DNA from: Lytechinus variegatus
Taxonomy: Eukaryota; Echinodermata; Echinoidea; Temnopleuroida; Toxopneustidae
NCBI RefSeq assembly: GCF_018143015.1
Contig: NC_054746.1
Location: 44,114,701 to 44,178,700 of the forward strand
Direction: 5' to 3'
DNA length: 64,000 bases
Numbering within the stretch: position 1 is the stretch's first letter; every line of letters starts with the position of its first letter. The position numbers and the translations under genes were made by a program. Shown here piece after piece: positions 51,722-63,845 of the stretch. The notes under the pieces were generated by a model that was given only the letters and a program-made list of their open reading frames with translations, made no database searches and was not told the DNA's origin.

Positions 51722-52633
51722 TATGTATGTATTTATGCATGATTCACTTTGTTGAAAACACATTCATTCTTTAATTGATTTATTATACTAAAAGAATAAA
51801 GAATATCTCTCACAAAAGAAAAACAACCTTAATGGGGGGGGGGGGGGGGCAAAGGCACCTATGAAAAGAAACATTTTTTCAGTCTATATTTTCCACGATT
51901 ACTGAGGAAATCATAAAGGTGTAGTGGCCATCCCCACTGTTATAGTGCTGCCCCTGGAACCAATTTTACAGCAATCATGAACAATTAAGAAATTGCAGTG
52001 TCTAACATTGATATTACATGACATGTGTGCCAGCCGCAAGCTTGAAATTTCAAGCAACAACTTTGAAGCTTTGTAACTGATTTTATTAAAATTTTCATAA
52101 ATTTTCCTCGTTTTATTTTAATAACCAGTTTATCTTTAGAATGGACATTCCATGTACTTGCAAACCATTTCTGAATTATCTGTTTATTGCAGGATCATCA
52201 AGTTCATTTAAATTGTCAGAAACCTTGAATTTTTATTCATAAACAATGTTTTAAGTATTCCTCTAAAGGTATGTGAATGTTATCTCAATGTTACACATGA
52301 AAGGTGACACAGTAAAGGCACGTAATTGTTTTTTGAAAAGGTTGTCCAATTATTTATTTGTTTGTTAAGGATGTATTCCTTTCTTGTAATAAATTACTTT
52401 ATCAAAATATTTAACTAATGATGTATTTTTTTATCTCATGTCCTTATCTTCTTCTGTTGTACATATGCATATAAAAAATTCCCCAAACCCTTGGCAGATC
52501 TATTCAAGTTAATCAAGGAAATGAAATCTATTTATATATCTGTCCAAAGAGATTTTGGTTAGTTTTCTTTCAAGCTACTTCTTAGTAGAATTCTTATTCT
52601 GGGATATTAACTGTCACACAAAATGGACTCGTA

Positions 52634-52830
52634 CACTCTTAAAATGTTTGGCAACATACTGTCCACACAACAATTGGTAAAAAAAAAATATCCAACTCTG
52701 GGTAGCTTTCAACCAATACTGTGTAGTTTTCACCCCAAAACACTCATTATTGGTTTGATTAACTACCCAGAATTGGGTAAAGTTTTAACCAGTTGTGTGG
52801 ACAAAGTGTTGGCCAACATTTTTAAGAGTG
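52634..52830. mobile_element. MITE, ~197 bp, TA target duplication
   Basis: The ends cactcttaaaatgtttggca and ggccaacatttttaagagtg are inverted, with TA on both sides. Inner units gtccacacaac and gttgtgtggac, and tgggtagctttc and gggtaaagttt, also pair. Confidence 0.7.
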
Positions 52831-53073
52831 TATGCAAGTAATTAACTCAGTTTTGGTAGTTATCAAGTAATCAAGCTTTAAAGATATGCACAAAACGATA
52901 ATTTTGTTTGCATTTACTAACGATGTTTTTCAAGCCAGCTTATACTAGCTCAAGCTTTTGCACAATCGGATTTTTTTACTTTACGGAATCATATTCTGGG
53001 AAGAACAATTAAAATGTTGCACGAATGAAATTAGTTATTAGAAATTTGAAAATATTGCATTTCAAGGCGAAAC

Positions 53074-53258
53074 GGGGGGGGGGGGGGGTCACGGTGTTTC
53101 ATCAAAGTTGTCAGCACTGACTAAATGGTCAGTGCTGACTATTTTAGTGAAATCCTTGGTTTTGATTGGCTAAGAGGCACTGGCCTTTGACTGTTGTTAT
53201 GGTAACTGTCGGAGAAAGACAACTTGTCAGTGCTAACAACTTTCATGAAACGCCCCCT
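53074..53258. mobile_element. MITE, ~185 bp
   Basis: The left end is a G-run plus gtcacggtgtttcatcaaag and the right end tttcatgaaacgcccccc-like. Inner gtcagcactgac/gtcagtgct units pair. It resembles 23674-23840 in layout (cgtttcatgaaa near the ends and a ttgattggctaa-type centre). Confidence 0.65.
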
Positions 53259-53422
53259 GATTACCTGCCAGATTGTCGGTTTACAATAAAGAAGTGTAAG
53301 CTTCCCACAAGTGGCAGTCAATAAAGCTGCCTTTCATTTTTTTTAGCTTGACTGCTAAACCAAACGAAAATGCTAGCTCGAGGCAACGGATGGTCAGTCA
53401 GGGACTGGCCTGTGCTTGCATC

Positions 53423-53940
53423 CCGGGGTGGGGTCACTTTCATTGACGAGTGGATACCATGCGTGACCAAAAAACACGTAAAAAGGATGTCTTTTTCAAG
53501 ATAGGGCACGTTACGTACGTAACGTGATAAGGGTGTCAAAAACACGAACATAATTAAAAAAGGGTATCTATTTCGTTAGGAAAGCTACGTGTTTAGGGTC
53601 AAATTTGTGGGGATGATAAAACAAAATTAAAATGTTTCATAAATGATGTCCTTTTGGCCGTAACGCTTCATGTTTAGAGTCCGATTTGCGCTTGTAAAAG
53701 TAAAACCGACGACCGACGGACCCGTGACATATCGCTGTACTTGTTTAGGGGTTCATTTCAGGGAATACTTGCCAAGAGTATCGTTTTGTTTCCAATACTT
53801 GTTAAGTGTAGGGTTTCACACGCCAATACTTCTTAAGGGGTGTATTTTCAGAATATGGAAAATACGTGTTTAGGGTGCTTTTCGAGACACCATGGTCGCG
53901 CATATCCACTCGTCAATGGAAGTGCCCCCCCCCCCCCGGG
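53423..53940. mobile_element. MITE, second copy of the 38068-38622 family, opposite orientation
   Basis: The ends ggtcactttcattgacgagt / ggataccatgcg and the complement at the right (ccactcgtcaatggaagtg) match the first copy. Internal taagggtgtcaaaaacac and gtttagggt words are reverse complements of those in the other copy. Short cttgca copies flank it. An open frame here is a by-product. Confidence 0.8.
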
Positions 53941-55991
53941 CTTGCACGAGAGGAAATAATGGTCAGGGGACAAGCATAATGGTAATGAATGCGAAATTGA
54001 TTCAGTTTGTTTTCTCTGCGCAAACATATGCTAGTCACACTAGTAGTTATAAGCTCTTTGTTAAAAGTAATTGCTTATTCTTAAATATACCAATTCAAGC
54101 AAAAGCTACCAAATTGCTAGAAAAAAGCCACTTTTCATGTATTCGGCTCATTGTCTAGAATTTCACAACTCAAGTTCAATTTATTCAAAAACCAGACATA
54201 GTATGGGTAAAAATCAATGATCAGATGGTACAAAAGAATACAAGTACAAAAGAACTGAATCTCCATTTACCTTCACCAAGCTTTTGGGAATCTTCATTTG
54301 ATAGTTTGATCATGTACAATCAAGATCAAATATGTAAAATCCATTGAGGGGGCTGCTTTTTGAACTCTTTTATACAAAGTGTTTTTAAAAGGTTCAAGAT
54401 AAATATAGCAATAAAGTAATAACATCAAGTATTCCTAATCTGACAGAGTCTGTTATAGCTGGCATTAAAAATTATCTTAGAAATTGATCTAATTTGTCGT
54501 TGTTTGAATGAAACTAGTTGAAAGACAGTACAGGCGTAAATTAAGTTATGCCATACTATACTCTTGACTCAATTAGCACGTCTCATGTAGTTATTCATAA
54601 AGATCATACTATTTATAAAACGGCTTGTGGAACTTCATCCTGGATATGGCATGTTGTTAAACCCAATCCATCTTTACTAAAAGGTCCGTTGTCGCTAAAA
54701 TGCAATTTTTCAAAATGCTTGCAGAGCTTCATATAATGTTATATATATATTACAAGGTTCACAAGGTTGACTTGAGATTCATCATCAAATTTAATTGATT
54801 CAGCAATAGAAATAGAAACATTTTGTCCATTAATAATACACTATTTAAACATTTACACACATTTTCAGTCAAATAAAATTGAAGAAAGCATTAGGTTCAT
54901 GAGCTGCGGAGTAGAGGATTATCCTTTGGGGACGGACATCTATCGCTGCGTCCCCCAAATACAAAAGATAATTCTCTGCTTCGTCGCCCGTGATTAAAAT
55001 ATTGTGTTTTATGGAGCAAGCACTTCCGTACAGATGGGGGCTTGGGGTATATGCCCCAAACACTTTCACGGCCAAGAAAAAATAAACAAAAGAAACAAAT
55101 GAAAAGAGTGGAATATCATTTTCTGAGTATTTTGTCATTATCTATCAAAATTTTGCATATTTTTAGATTATTTGCTCCAGCCTCTTTGTCTGTCCCCTAA
55201 AATCATTGATTATTATCCAATTACAAGCAAGATTACCTTTGACAGCCCTTAATTAAATTTGCTTGTGATTCACATTGTATGCACATTAAACATTAATGTT
55301 AACATCCTTGCTTATATATAATAATAATCACAAAATTATTGTACATGTTCATGTATAAAGTGAAAAACGCGAGTGCATTCCCAGAATTATGGGACATTGC
55401 AAGAAAAGATACAATTAAAAATCATGTATATGAAAGGGGGTTGCAAGGAAGTTGACATTAAACACATATCTACAAAAACTGCGTTTGATTAACGGACTTA
55501 TACTTGACTTTGACCTAGGCTTGATTTGGAATTGAATTTATTTATTTATTATTCATTTATTTCAATATATTTAACCAGGGTAGCCCACTCAGCAATAAAC
55601 TGGTCTCCCGTGGGGCCCTGGAATACAAAAACAAGTATAAAACAGTCAAATACACAGTAAAATATACAAAGAAATTGAATGTATAAGTTTCTTGCAGCGT
55701 CCCATGTAAAGCAGAGTAGATCTACTCCTAAACCAGCGCCACACTGAGTATACAAGTTGGCAGTGGTTGTTTTTCCCTCTCCATGATCAACAACTGCAAA
55801 TTTCACTTAAAATATATTTTCATATAAAAATAATACAAATTAGATTCACTTAACCACGATTTGTTGCATACATCAAAGCAGCATTAGAACAAATTTAGAA
55901 ATAAATAGTAATAGAAACATTCATGGGAAAATTTAACAAAGCAGATGAGATTTTGTCACATTAAAAAGGCGATGTTCGTAGAGACAGAATG
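53941..55991. other. Intergenic, mostly unrecognised; interspersed repeat near 55530-55700
   Basis: Most of this interval shows no exon-like frame. Around 55530-55700, tttatttattattcatttat followed by caatatatttaaccagggta and tctcccgtggggccctgg looks like the end of a widespread short or LINE-type repeat. It covers the region where the 3' UTR of the receptor gene (minus strand) would lie; no poly(A) signal was assigned. Confidence 0.4.
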
Positions 55992-56962
55992 CTAATCATG
56001 ATCATGATCACCCTTCGTGTATGTTGCTGTGAACATTCTCAAAAACGTGAACAAGAAATTTCCTATGATGCAGCAAATGGTTATGATAGCAGCTTTATGT
56101 TCAACAGATGACGCAATCAGCTTCCAGAGGTCAGCATTTTCTGTCGCGGGGATATTGGATAGCCTTGAGGGACTCCTCAGATCTGTCAGTTCGCTTTGTT
56201 CTGGACAATCGTTGTTGCCTACCACATGATCAAACGGTTGAGATACACCGGATATGGGTTCACCGTTTTGACCAGATCTGATATGTTGGTGGTGATCTTT
56301 ACTCAAAAAGCACATCAAACATTTAGGTACAGGTCTTGTGTTGGCGAAGCCGTACATTCGCAGAACGAGTGCCTCTGCTATTAGGGATGCACCTGCGACG
56401 ACTACCATCGTACATATGTAATTGGCTGGAAAATAGATGTTGGCGATAAAGTAAGGATAAATTATATGAATATTATATCACAACACGAAGACAACAGTGA
56501 ACGAAAACCACTTGGTTTGTTGAACTTATCATTAATTGCTCTTGATGTAAGAACTCCAAGATCACCTTCAGAATGATATGTAATTGTCAAAGGTGTATAT
56601 TTATGCTGCGCATGATAGATAAGAAAACAGAAGGTTTCACAAGTCACACCCTTCGTCAATGCCCACGGTGTGACAAAAAGAAGAATTTAAAATGCGATTT
56701 AGAAACAGTGGTAAAAACCACGTCTGTATTATGACTGTTTCAGAAACAGATTTTGAACTCTTCTTTTGTCATACCTTTGATTGGCAGTGACGAAGTGTTA
56801 CGTTGCCATTCATTTTTGAGAGCTAAGCTCCGTTTTCTTTTAAAATCTATTATTTCAATTTGTTTGTGGCATTCTTCTATTACTAATCGTGCTATTTCTT
56901 GCATTTTTTAGATGCCAAAGAGACAAAAAATTATTTACACATAGACCTATTCACTTCTTTCG

Positions 56963-57012
<50 letters not shown>

Positions 57013-57580
57013 GTGTAAAGTTATACATGTACAACAGCTTTTGGCAACTCTTTTTTATTTAAATATTGTAAGAAATGGATGAAGAGAACAATGGTAGGCG
57101 TAGCTTAAATCAAGGTTCCCCAGAGCTATCTACCCTTTGGAAAAATTGGTGATGCCGAAAAAATGTCTCTGCCGGGAATCGAACCCGGGCCCCCAGCTTT
57201 GAACGCCGGTGCCTTAACCACTAGACCACAGAGACGGTTAGGGCATTGACGAAGGGTGTGACTTGTGAAACCTTCTGTTTTCTTATCTATCATGCGCAGT
57301 ATAAATATACACATTTTCGACACTATACCAATTATATATTCCTTTGTCAGGTGAAGTGTCGAAAATCTGTCTATCTGACGGTCAATCGGATCGGGCTCGC
57401 CCTAGCTACTAACCGTCTCTGTGGTCTAGTGATTAAGGCACCGGCGTTCAAAGCTGGGGGCCCGGGTTCGATTCCCGGCAGAGACATTTTTTCGGCATCA
57501 CCAATTTTTCCAAAGGGTAGATAGCTCTGGGGAACCTTGATTTAAGCTACGCCTACCATTGTTCTCTTCATCCATTTCTT

Positions 57581-57649
<69 letters not shown>

Positions 57650-60600
57650 CGTTCTTTCTTTCTTCTTTCACTGCGCCATGGGCACTCTGCCGAGTGGATT
57701 TGGCGCATTACAAATCACATATATTATTATATATATACATGTGTGTACATATACATGTACATATATATGCTAAATTACCAAAGATTGGAGAACCTGTCGG
57801 TGGCATGGCAGATCGTACAGTTTCTTGGAAGAGCACCATGGCTAGGAGATTGGTGATACCAAAGGAGATCTTCTCTCCAGACTCTGGAGGCAGTAGAAAT
57901 ATTATCATGGTGGATAAAGAGAGTAAGACGGACGGGATAATAATACCTACGACGTACACCTTTGATTTTCTCCTGAATGTGATGGCATAACAAATCTCCA
58001 CAAATGGTTCGGTAGCGGTACTGTAAGTTTCTTCTGTCCTATATGCTGTATCATCCAAGATCTCCCATACGCCGTTGTCAACGTATCGGTCTATCGTCGT
58101 TTCGTTACGTTCAAAGAAGTAGTCCACGTCCTGCATGTTCACGGTATTCGACCAGGGTCCCCATACAAATCTACAAGTTTGGATATCGAAAGGGAAGAGT
58201 TTGACATCAAGGAGGCATAGACTGGTGATCATAGCAGGAGAAAGCCAAATAACCATGCCATTTGAATATACCTCCGCGCGACGGTGATTCAATGTCAAGA
58301 ACTCCTTGCTGTTACTGTATAAAGTAAGAATGAAAAACATGACCAAGTATTGGTTAGCCCCACGGTCAGTCTTTTAATCTTGCAAGGACAAATAGCCCCC
58401 TTTTATGGTCTCAGACCATCCCCATGCAAGGACGATTTTTTTTTAATTCGTCAGTACTTGCGCACCCGACGAGAGAGGGCAGGGGAATGACGATAGTACA
58501 TGGCCTATGGGAAAGTTGTCCTTGCTCCTTGTCATAATTTACTTACCCAGTTGCTAATTTGGAATCTACATAGTCTTAGGGATCTCAATTTCAAAGCAGC
58601 CATGACTTTGTTATTACTTGTCCAATTTCTGTCAAACTTTCACCTCTCTGTTTTATTCATTTTTCTCCTTTCTAACAAAACATTTTATGACCAAGGCTGG
58701 ATTCCCCTTTAAGATTTTTCATCGACTCGCCGGAAACTTCCATGAAATCCGATTGGCTGATAAACACACGTTTCTAACTGTAACTATGGTAACTATCAGA
58801 TAAAACAGATTCTATCGGATAAAACAACCGACAAGTCCTTTTATGAAACACTCCCTGACAGTGACAGTTTAACCATGCGAGACTATGTATTCGTGTAGGT
58901 TTATAGAAGTTACAAGAAAACTTTATTATTAGCAGTTTTTCGCATTCAGTCGGACCTTTCTATTGGTCGTTGGTCTTTATTACACTCTAGTTTTAGGATT
59001 ACATTTTTGACAAATTATTATGCCATTGTAAAAAATATCTTCTCATACATAAAAAAATTACTCCTGATAAAGAAAAAAGTTTATTCTGCTATATACTATG
59101 GTCAAATAATTAACTATTAAGATGTATTCGATCACAAAGGAGGTATATCAATTACTAAACACGATTGTCAAATCGAGTCTTGCACCCTTTGATTCATTAC
59201 CTGCAACAATGTTTTTTTAATTACCCCTAACCTATACCAACCTTGTCAAGAGTGTAAGATCAGGATTCCATATCTGATCAACGTTTACTTGAAGTGATTT
59301 TACTCCTCCATAATCGCTCTCATTCCACCTCAGAAATTCGTCTGTCCAAATCTGAATTAAAAAAAATTTGAGGCAGAAAGTCATCATTGGTATCGAGTGT
59401 GATAGCCAAATAGTCTTTTCGAGACAAAAAAAAAACATAACCAAGCGACCCGCTTGAAGCTGAAGACGGGTGTCGGGTTAAAAAGTAATTGCTTGATTTT
59501 AACGAAGGCGCATAGAATGTCGTCAACAATCTCATCCTCTTGTTACCGGGGTTCAATGGCGTATCTAGGGCATAAATGGCGCCCGGGACAAGTGCAAAAT
59601 TGCTTCCCTTTCAAGTGTATGTTCTATTATTATGTGTGTGTGTGAAGTTATACATGTACAACAGCTTTGGCAACTCTTTCATTGAAATACTGTGTGAAAG
59701 AAATTGATGAAGAGAACAATGGTAGGCTTGGCTTAAATCAAGGTTCCTAGAGCTATCTACCCTTTGGAAAAATTCGTGATGCCGAAAAAATGTCTCTGCC
59801 GGGAATCGAACCCGGACCCCCAGCTTTGAACGCCGCGGCGTTCAAAGCTGGCGCGCCGGTGCCTTAACCACTAGACCACAGAGATGGGTTAGTGGCTAGG
59901 GCGACCCCGATCCAATTGACCGTCAGGTAGACAGATTTTCGACACTATATCAATTATAATTTCCTTTGTCGGGTGAAGGTGGGTTTTGAACAATGACAAG
60001 CCGCCATGCCTCAGCTGGATCAAAGGTATTGCTTTGATACAGCACACGTATGGGAGAAAGTATACAAATGTGTGAAGTTATACATGCACAACAGCTTTGT
60101 TCTCTTCATCCATTTCTTTCACAATATATATATAAACTACACTCAGTAAAGCGATTCTATGTTAGCTTTTCATTTTTGGTATCATATAACATGATTCGTA
60201 TCTAACAACGAACGAGAGCGCGAAGCACAGGCTGAACATTGTTAAAATTTAGACCTGAAGTCGGGACATTTTAGGGAGAAGTAATCCCACGATGCGTATC
60301 TAACTATGCAATCAATGAGCTGAAATTTTTTATATACTTACCTGAAAGGGGGGGGGGGGGTGTCTGTGATCGATATCGAGTATTATTAGTTTCAGTGATT
60401 ATAATGGATTATGTCCATATATATCAACTTACCAATTTCATTGAACAGAAGAGCGTCACCTGTTGTTTTGGTTCATCCTATACGATAAAATATCGATAGA
60501 TGGCAAATTAATGCACTTTGATTTCCGTGATCTAGCTTAAATGAGTAATGACTACTCAGTGTAGATTAATGTGAATACTAATTAAAGATGAATAAGTTGT

Positions 60601-61252
60601 TCATTTTGGGGGTATGATTATGCATGGACCTATCCACGGATGGTTCTTCTTGTTACTGCATGGGGCCGCTGAGCGTTGTCACATCACCCCCAGTAACAAA
60701 AGATATCCTCCGTGGATAGGTCCATGTGATTATGGAGTAGAATCTAATGGTTTGAAAGGGGCTCATAAGTAATAGAGCTACTCTTTTGGAAAGACAAATA
60801 ATTTTTTTTGCAATCAATGAATGGTCGATATATTTTGAATCATTTTTAATGTAAACGCCAATTTCCCTATATAATTTTGTGTGTGTATCTTGTACAGTTT
60901 ATACAGTTTACGGAGCTGTTCAGTTCGCACACTTTAAAAATATACCTCAGTTATTTTCTGGGTTATTATTTCCTTTGGGAACATTTTTCTAAATTACATT
61001 AGGATTGAATTGGACTGGAGTCACGTCGAAATTCTTATGTAATTATATTAAATCTATTTGTCAATCATCATTTAAAAAAAATTTACACAAGACTTACGAA
61101 ATCAGCAATGTGTTCTAATAACATTCTCATCCGAACTTTGACAGGAGCAGAGTCGTTTTTGATAGGGCGGATGGTTGGAGGTCCGTACGAGTCGATAACC
61201 TCTTTATAAAGCTTTCTCCTCCACTCTCTTATCCCATCATCATACTCAATTC
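55992..61252 (-). CDS. Nicotinic-type Cys-loop receptor subunit, lacking the first exon
   Basis: Pentameric ligand-gated ion channel subunit in the plasma membrane. Exons in gene order: 61252-61098, 60477-60433, 59351-59242, 58314-57779, 56425-55992; splice sites and phases agree (1280 nt, stop TAG at 55994-55992). Exon 2 is exactly 45 nt and exon 3 exactly 110 nt, as in CHRNA7. Visible features: RKLYKEVIDSYGP of the first helix; IWTDEFLRWNESDYGG; IWNPD (loop A); LSPAMITSLCLLDVK; Cys loop CLLDVKLFPFDIQTC with the usual 13 residues between cysteines; TM1 with its conserved proline; GEK then TM2 ISFGITNLLAMVLF, whose glutamate suggests cation selectivity; TM3 at the start of the last exon; a short cytoplasmic loop of about 80 residues; TM4 near the C-terminus. 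The loop C cysteine pair of alpha subunits is missing (one C in VEICYAI), so it is a non-alpha or divergent subunit. The signal-peptide exon was not found in 61253-64000. Confidence 0.9.
56965..57009. repeat. (TA)n microsatellite
   Basis: About 45 bp of alternating TA; a second tract of (TA)n and (CATA)n lies at 57583-57648. The two tracts flank the hairpin element 57065-57585. Confidence 0.92.
57165..57235 (-). tRNA. tRNA-like sequence, anticodon position UCA (copy A)
   Basis: 71 nt fold into a full cloverleaf: acceptor gtctctg/cagagac (7 perfect pairs), D arm with agtggtta loop, anticodon stem ccggc/gctgg with loop gttcaaa, T arm ccggg/cccgg with ttcgatt loop. With U33 fixed, positions 34-36 read UCA. 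The body resembles tRNA-Glu. No intron and no genomic CCA. Because it belongs to a repeated element, it is more likely a SINE/MITE passenger than a working tRNA. Confidence 0.5.
57415..57485 (+). tRNA. tRNA-like sequence, anticodon position UCA (copy B)
   Basis: Inverted partner of copy A, identical except for the D loop (agtgatta instead of agtggtta), which loses one of the conserved GG pair. Stems are otherwise perfect. Same caution as for copy A. Confidence 0.45.
58730..58856. repeat. MITE remnant related to 23674-23840
   Basis: Contains aacttccatgaaatccgatt, gtaactatggtaactatcag, ggataaaacaaccgacaagt and ttatgaaacactccc, the same vocabulary as the other element, with a degenerate left end. 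Confidence 0.5.
59792..59885 (-). tRNA. tRNA-like sequence with duplicated anticodon arm (copy C), not functional
   Basis: Third copy of the tRNA-like unit. Bases 59821-59850 contain cagctttgaacgccg followed by its own complement cggcgttcaaagctg, so the anticodon arm is doubled in inverse. The cloverleaf is broken. Flanking sequence (agagctatctaccctttgg, gaagagaacaatggtagg) matches the hairpin element 57065-57585. Confidence 0.4.
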
Positions 61253-61535
61253 CTACACGTATTCGAGGAGAGAGAATGGGAAAGAGGGGGAGAGAGAACA
61301 GAGAGAGAAAGGGTGCAAAAGAGAATATGAGAAGCAAAAGGGCAAGAAAGTGGGGTGAAAGAAAAGGGGATTTGAATTATTAAAAATAGCATTAAACAGT
61401 TTAGAATTTTTTTTAAAAAAAGGTCAAACTTCACTAACAAAATAAATAGGCCTACAAGAGCTTCTTGGACTGGTTTGAGGACCCTTACACTGGTATATAA
61501 CCATATTTCGTGTACAGAAATTAGTCAAGAAACCG

Positions 61536-61665
61536 GGTATGGTGGCTCAGTGGTAGAGCGTCCGCCTCATGAACGGGAGGTCATGGGTTCGATCAGTGGC
61601 CGAGTCATACCATATAAATGGAACCCTCTCCCTTATTATTATTATTATTATCAGCATTATTATTA
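61536..61665 (+). mobile_element. tRNA-derived SINE with (TTA)n tail
   Basis: The head ggtatggtggctcagtggta / gagcg is an A-box region and gggttcgatcagtgg a B-box region; the ends ggtatg and cataccat pair as an acceptor stem. The tail ends in ttattattattattatcagc. It lies upstream of the first visible exon of the receptor gene, possibly in its first intron. Confidence 0.65.
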
Positions 61666-62682
61666 GAGAGAGGCAGATCAACTGGACATGATTATGTTAA
61701 AAACGAAGCAGGTATTAATGGAGGAATAACATTGCAAACACTGCACGATAATTGTGTAATTTTCATGAATAGGTTAAAAGATTTATGACATGCTTGCTAC
61801 CATTACTGAATAATATAATATAATACCCAGAATCCGTATGATTTATTTCAACTCATTCTGTATTCATGGGGTTAAAGTCTGTCTTATGCTTTGGGAAAGT
61901 GTCAGTCATTTTGAATTAGAGTATAGTGTCATTTACATTTAAATATCACAAAAGTGAAGTGGTCATTACATGTTTTACACTAGCTGTACCAAAATTTCGT
62001 ATTTAACGCCCTCCCTTGGTAATGCTTTTTTATATCCAAAAGAACCCTTTGAATACTTATTTCACAAATTTAGCAATTGGGCATTATAAAAGCTACAAAA
62101 ACAAACAGATCACACACTGAAATTATTTGCCCATCTCATGCTGGAGAAGAGGTTCAAAACAAGACAATTATATCATTTTATTTTACCCGATCAAAATACG
62201 TTAAAATCGCCGAATTTATCAGATAAAACATGTTTTTATTCTATATCCTTCACATAGAATCACTTTAGTGCACATACGTGCATATAGAGATCGGCTTTTA
62301 AAGCAATTATGGCTGAATCTTTTTTATGCGGTGAGTGATGGAAGCAATGGATCACCGTACTTCCCGCTCAGTGAAACCTGGTGAGCCGTGTCATTTCATT
62401 CAGTATTGATAATAAAAAGATAATGCCTCCAAATTGATCAGGCAACTCAATGTGGTTCTGACGAAGTCCATCTTTAAATTGAGATTACCCAGCATCATAC
62501 ATGATAAATTTTAATTTAATGATGCCATAAATGCTCTAAATTGAACGGGAATCGGGCAATCAACAAAACTTTGTCCATCGGTCCCTGGTGTTCTGAAAGG
62601 CTTTAATAGCTAGGACCGATCCTTTATTAATGAATTTGGGGTGTGCGAATTCTTATTTCATGGATATTTCTGTTCCGTATCA
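61666..62682. other. Nothing recognised
   Basis: AT-rich sequence. The missing signal-peptide exon of the receptor gene was looked for here on the minus strand without success. Confidence 0.45.
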
Positions 62683-63845
62683 GGACAACTCCCCCTGGAC
62701 AATTACCCCGGACAAGGCCCGGATAACCCCCAGGACAATTCCCCCCCCCCCGATTACCCCCGAGGACATTACCCATGAAAAATACTCCCGTAGACAATTA
62801 CCCCGACGGACAAATACCCCTCGGACGATTACCCCCTGGACAATTACCCCCCCCCCCCCCCCGAGACCGAGGACAGTCACCCCTCAGAGAAAAAGAGAAC
62901 ACAAAGTCATACGACGGCCGTACGTTTGACGTAAGAAGTACTCAAGGCATTCTCGAGTATCTTGGAATCCTACGAACGCTGCAAATCTTTACGAAACCCA
63001 GAATGTGTTCTTATGTGTATTATCTTTGCTTTAAAGTGATTAAACTTACTGTATCAAGTTATAAAACCACATCTTAATTTGGAATGTGCACCAATTATTT
63101 CATAATCTTAGCTTCTTGCTTTTTGTATTGTTTTTAAATATCAGTTTTATACTTGTCACTATTAGTGTTCATGGTTGCGTTATCGACTTTCAATATTTTA
63201 CATAATATGAAGGTGTTTTTTTAATGTTTTATCTATTTGCCTGATATTTTTTCCTGAAATTAAACCGAAAATAAATAAATATCAGATCAGTTGGAATCAG
63301 AGATATTCAGCATTTGTGATTATTATATGTAATCGTGTCCTTACATGAATGTTCAATTGTTCTATGAAAACTTGAAAATAAAAGGAAATATGAGGACCAG
63401 TTTGCATATTTTCTGATGCATATATAGCCAACCGGGAGGTTCGGGGCGCACCCCCCCCCCTTTCATTACACAGAAGGCGCCGCTAAACAAAAAAAAATGT
63501 GAAGAAAAAGGGGGAAGGGAGAAAAAGGGGGAAAAGAGCAGAAAGTGAGAGAGAGAAAGAAAAAGGGAGAAAGAAAAAAAGGGGAAAGAGCAATATAAAC
63601 GAGAAAAGGAAAGAGAAAGTTATTTAGAAAAGATGAAGTAGAAAATAATCCTAAAACCTGTGCCCCCGGCCAAGACATACGATGGGTTCCGCTTGATTCT
63701 TAACATCGATGCCAGAGAGGAGGGGGGGGGTAATTTTCCGGGGGTTATTGTTATGGGGTATATGTCCTCAGGGGAAATTGTCCTCGGGGTAAATGACCTC
63801 AGGGGTAATTGTCCGGGGGTGATTGTCCGAGGGTAATTGTCCTAG
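62683..63845. mobile_element. Fold-back element with inverted arrays of ggacaattacccc
   Basis: 62683-62885 is a degenerate tandem array of ggacaattacccc-type 12-16 bp units. 63735-63845 carries the same units on the opposite strand (ggggtaattgtcc). Between them are about 850 bp without a convincing frame, including a purine-rich stretch at 63490-63620. The layout is that of a fold-back transposon whose terminal inverted repeats are themselves tandem arrays. Short proline/threonine-rich frames across the arrays are not genes. Confidence 0.65.

Larger units (their letters stand above)
57065..57585. mobile_element. Hairpin element with ~175 bp arms, each carrying a tRNA-like sequence
   Basis: 57065-57240 and 57411-57585 are inverted copies (attgtaagaaatggatgaag at the left, its complement at the right) separated by 170 bp. 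Both arms contain a tRNA-like sequence and agagctatctaccctttgg. A third, single-arm copy is at about 59650-59890. A nearby segment (56580-56660) is also repeated in inverse at 57240-57310. It lies in the last intron of the receptor gene. Confidence 0.8.

Noticed and set aside
57559..57990. Plus-strand open frame opposite the receptor exon
   Set aside because: It begins in a (TA)n tract and then mirrors the strongly supported receptor exon on the minus strand.
62630..63077. Proline/threonine-rich open frames
   Set aside because: They are translations of the ggacaattacccc array of the fold-back element.
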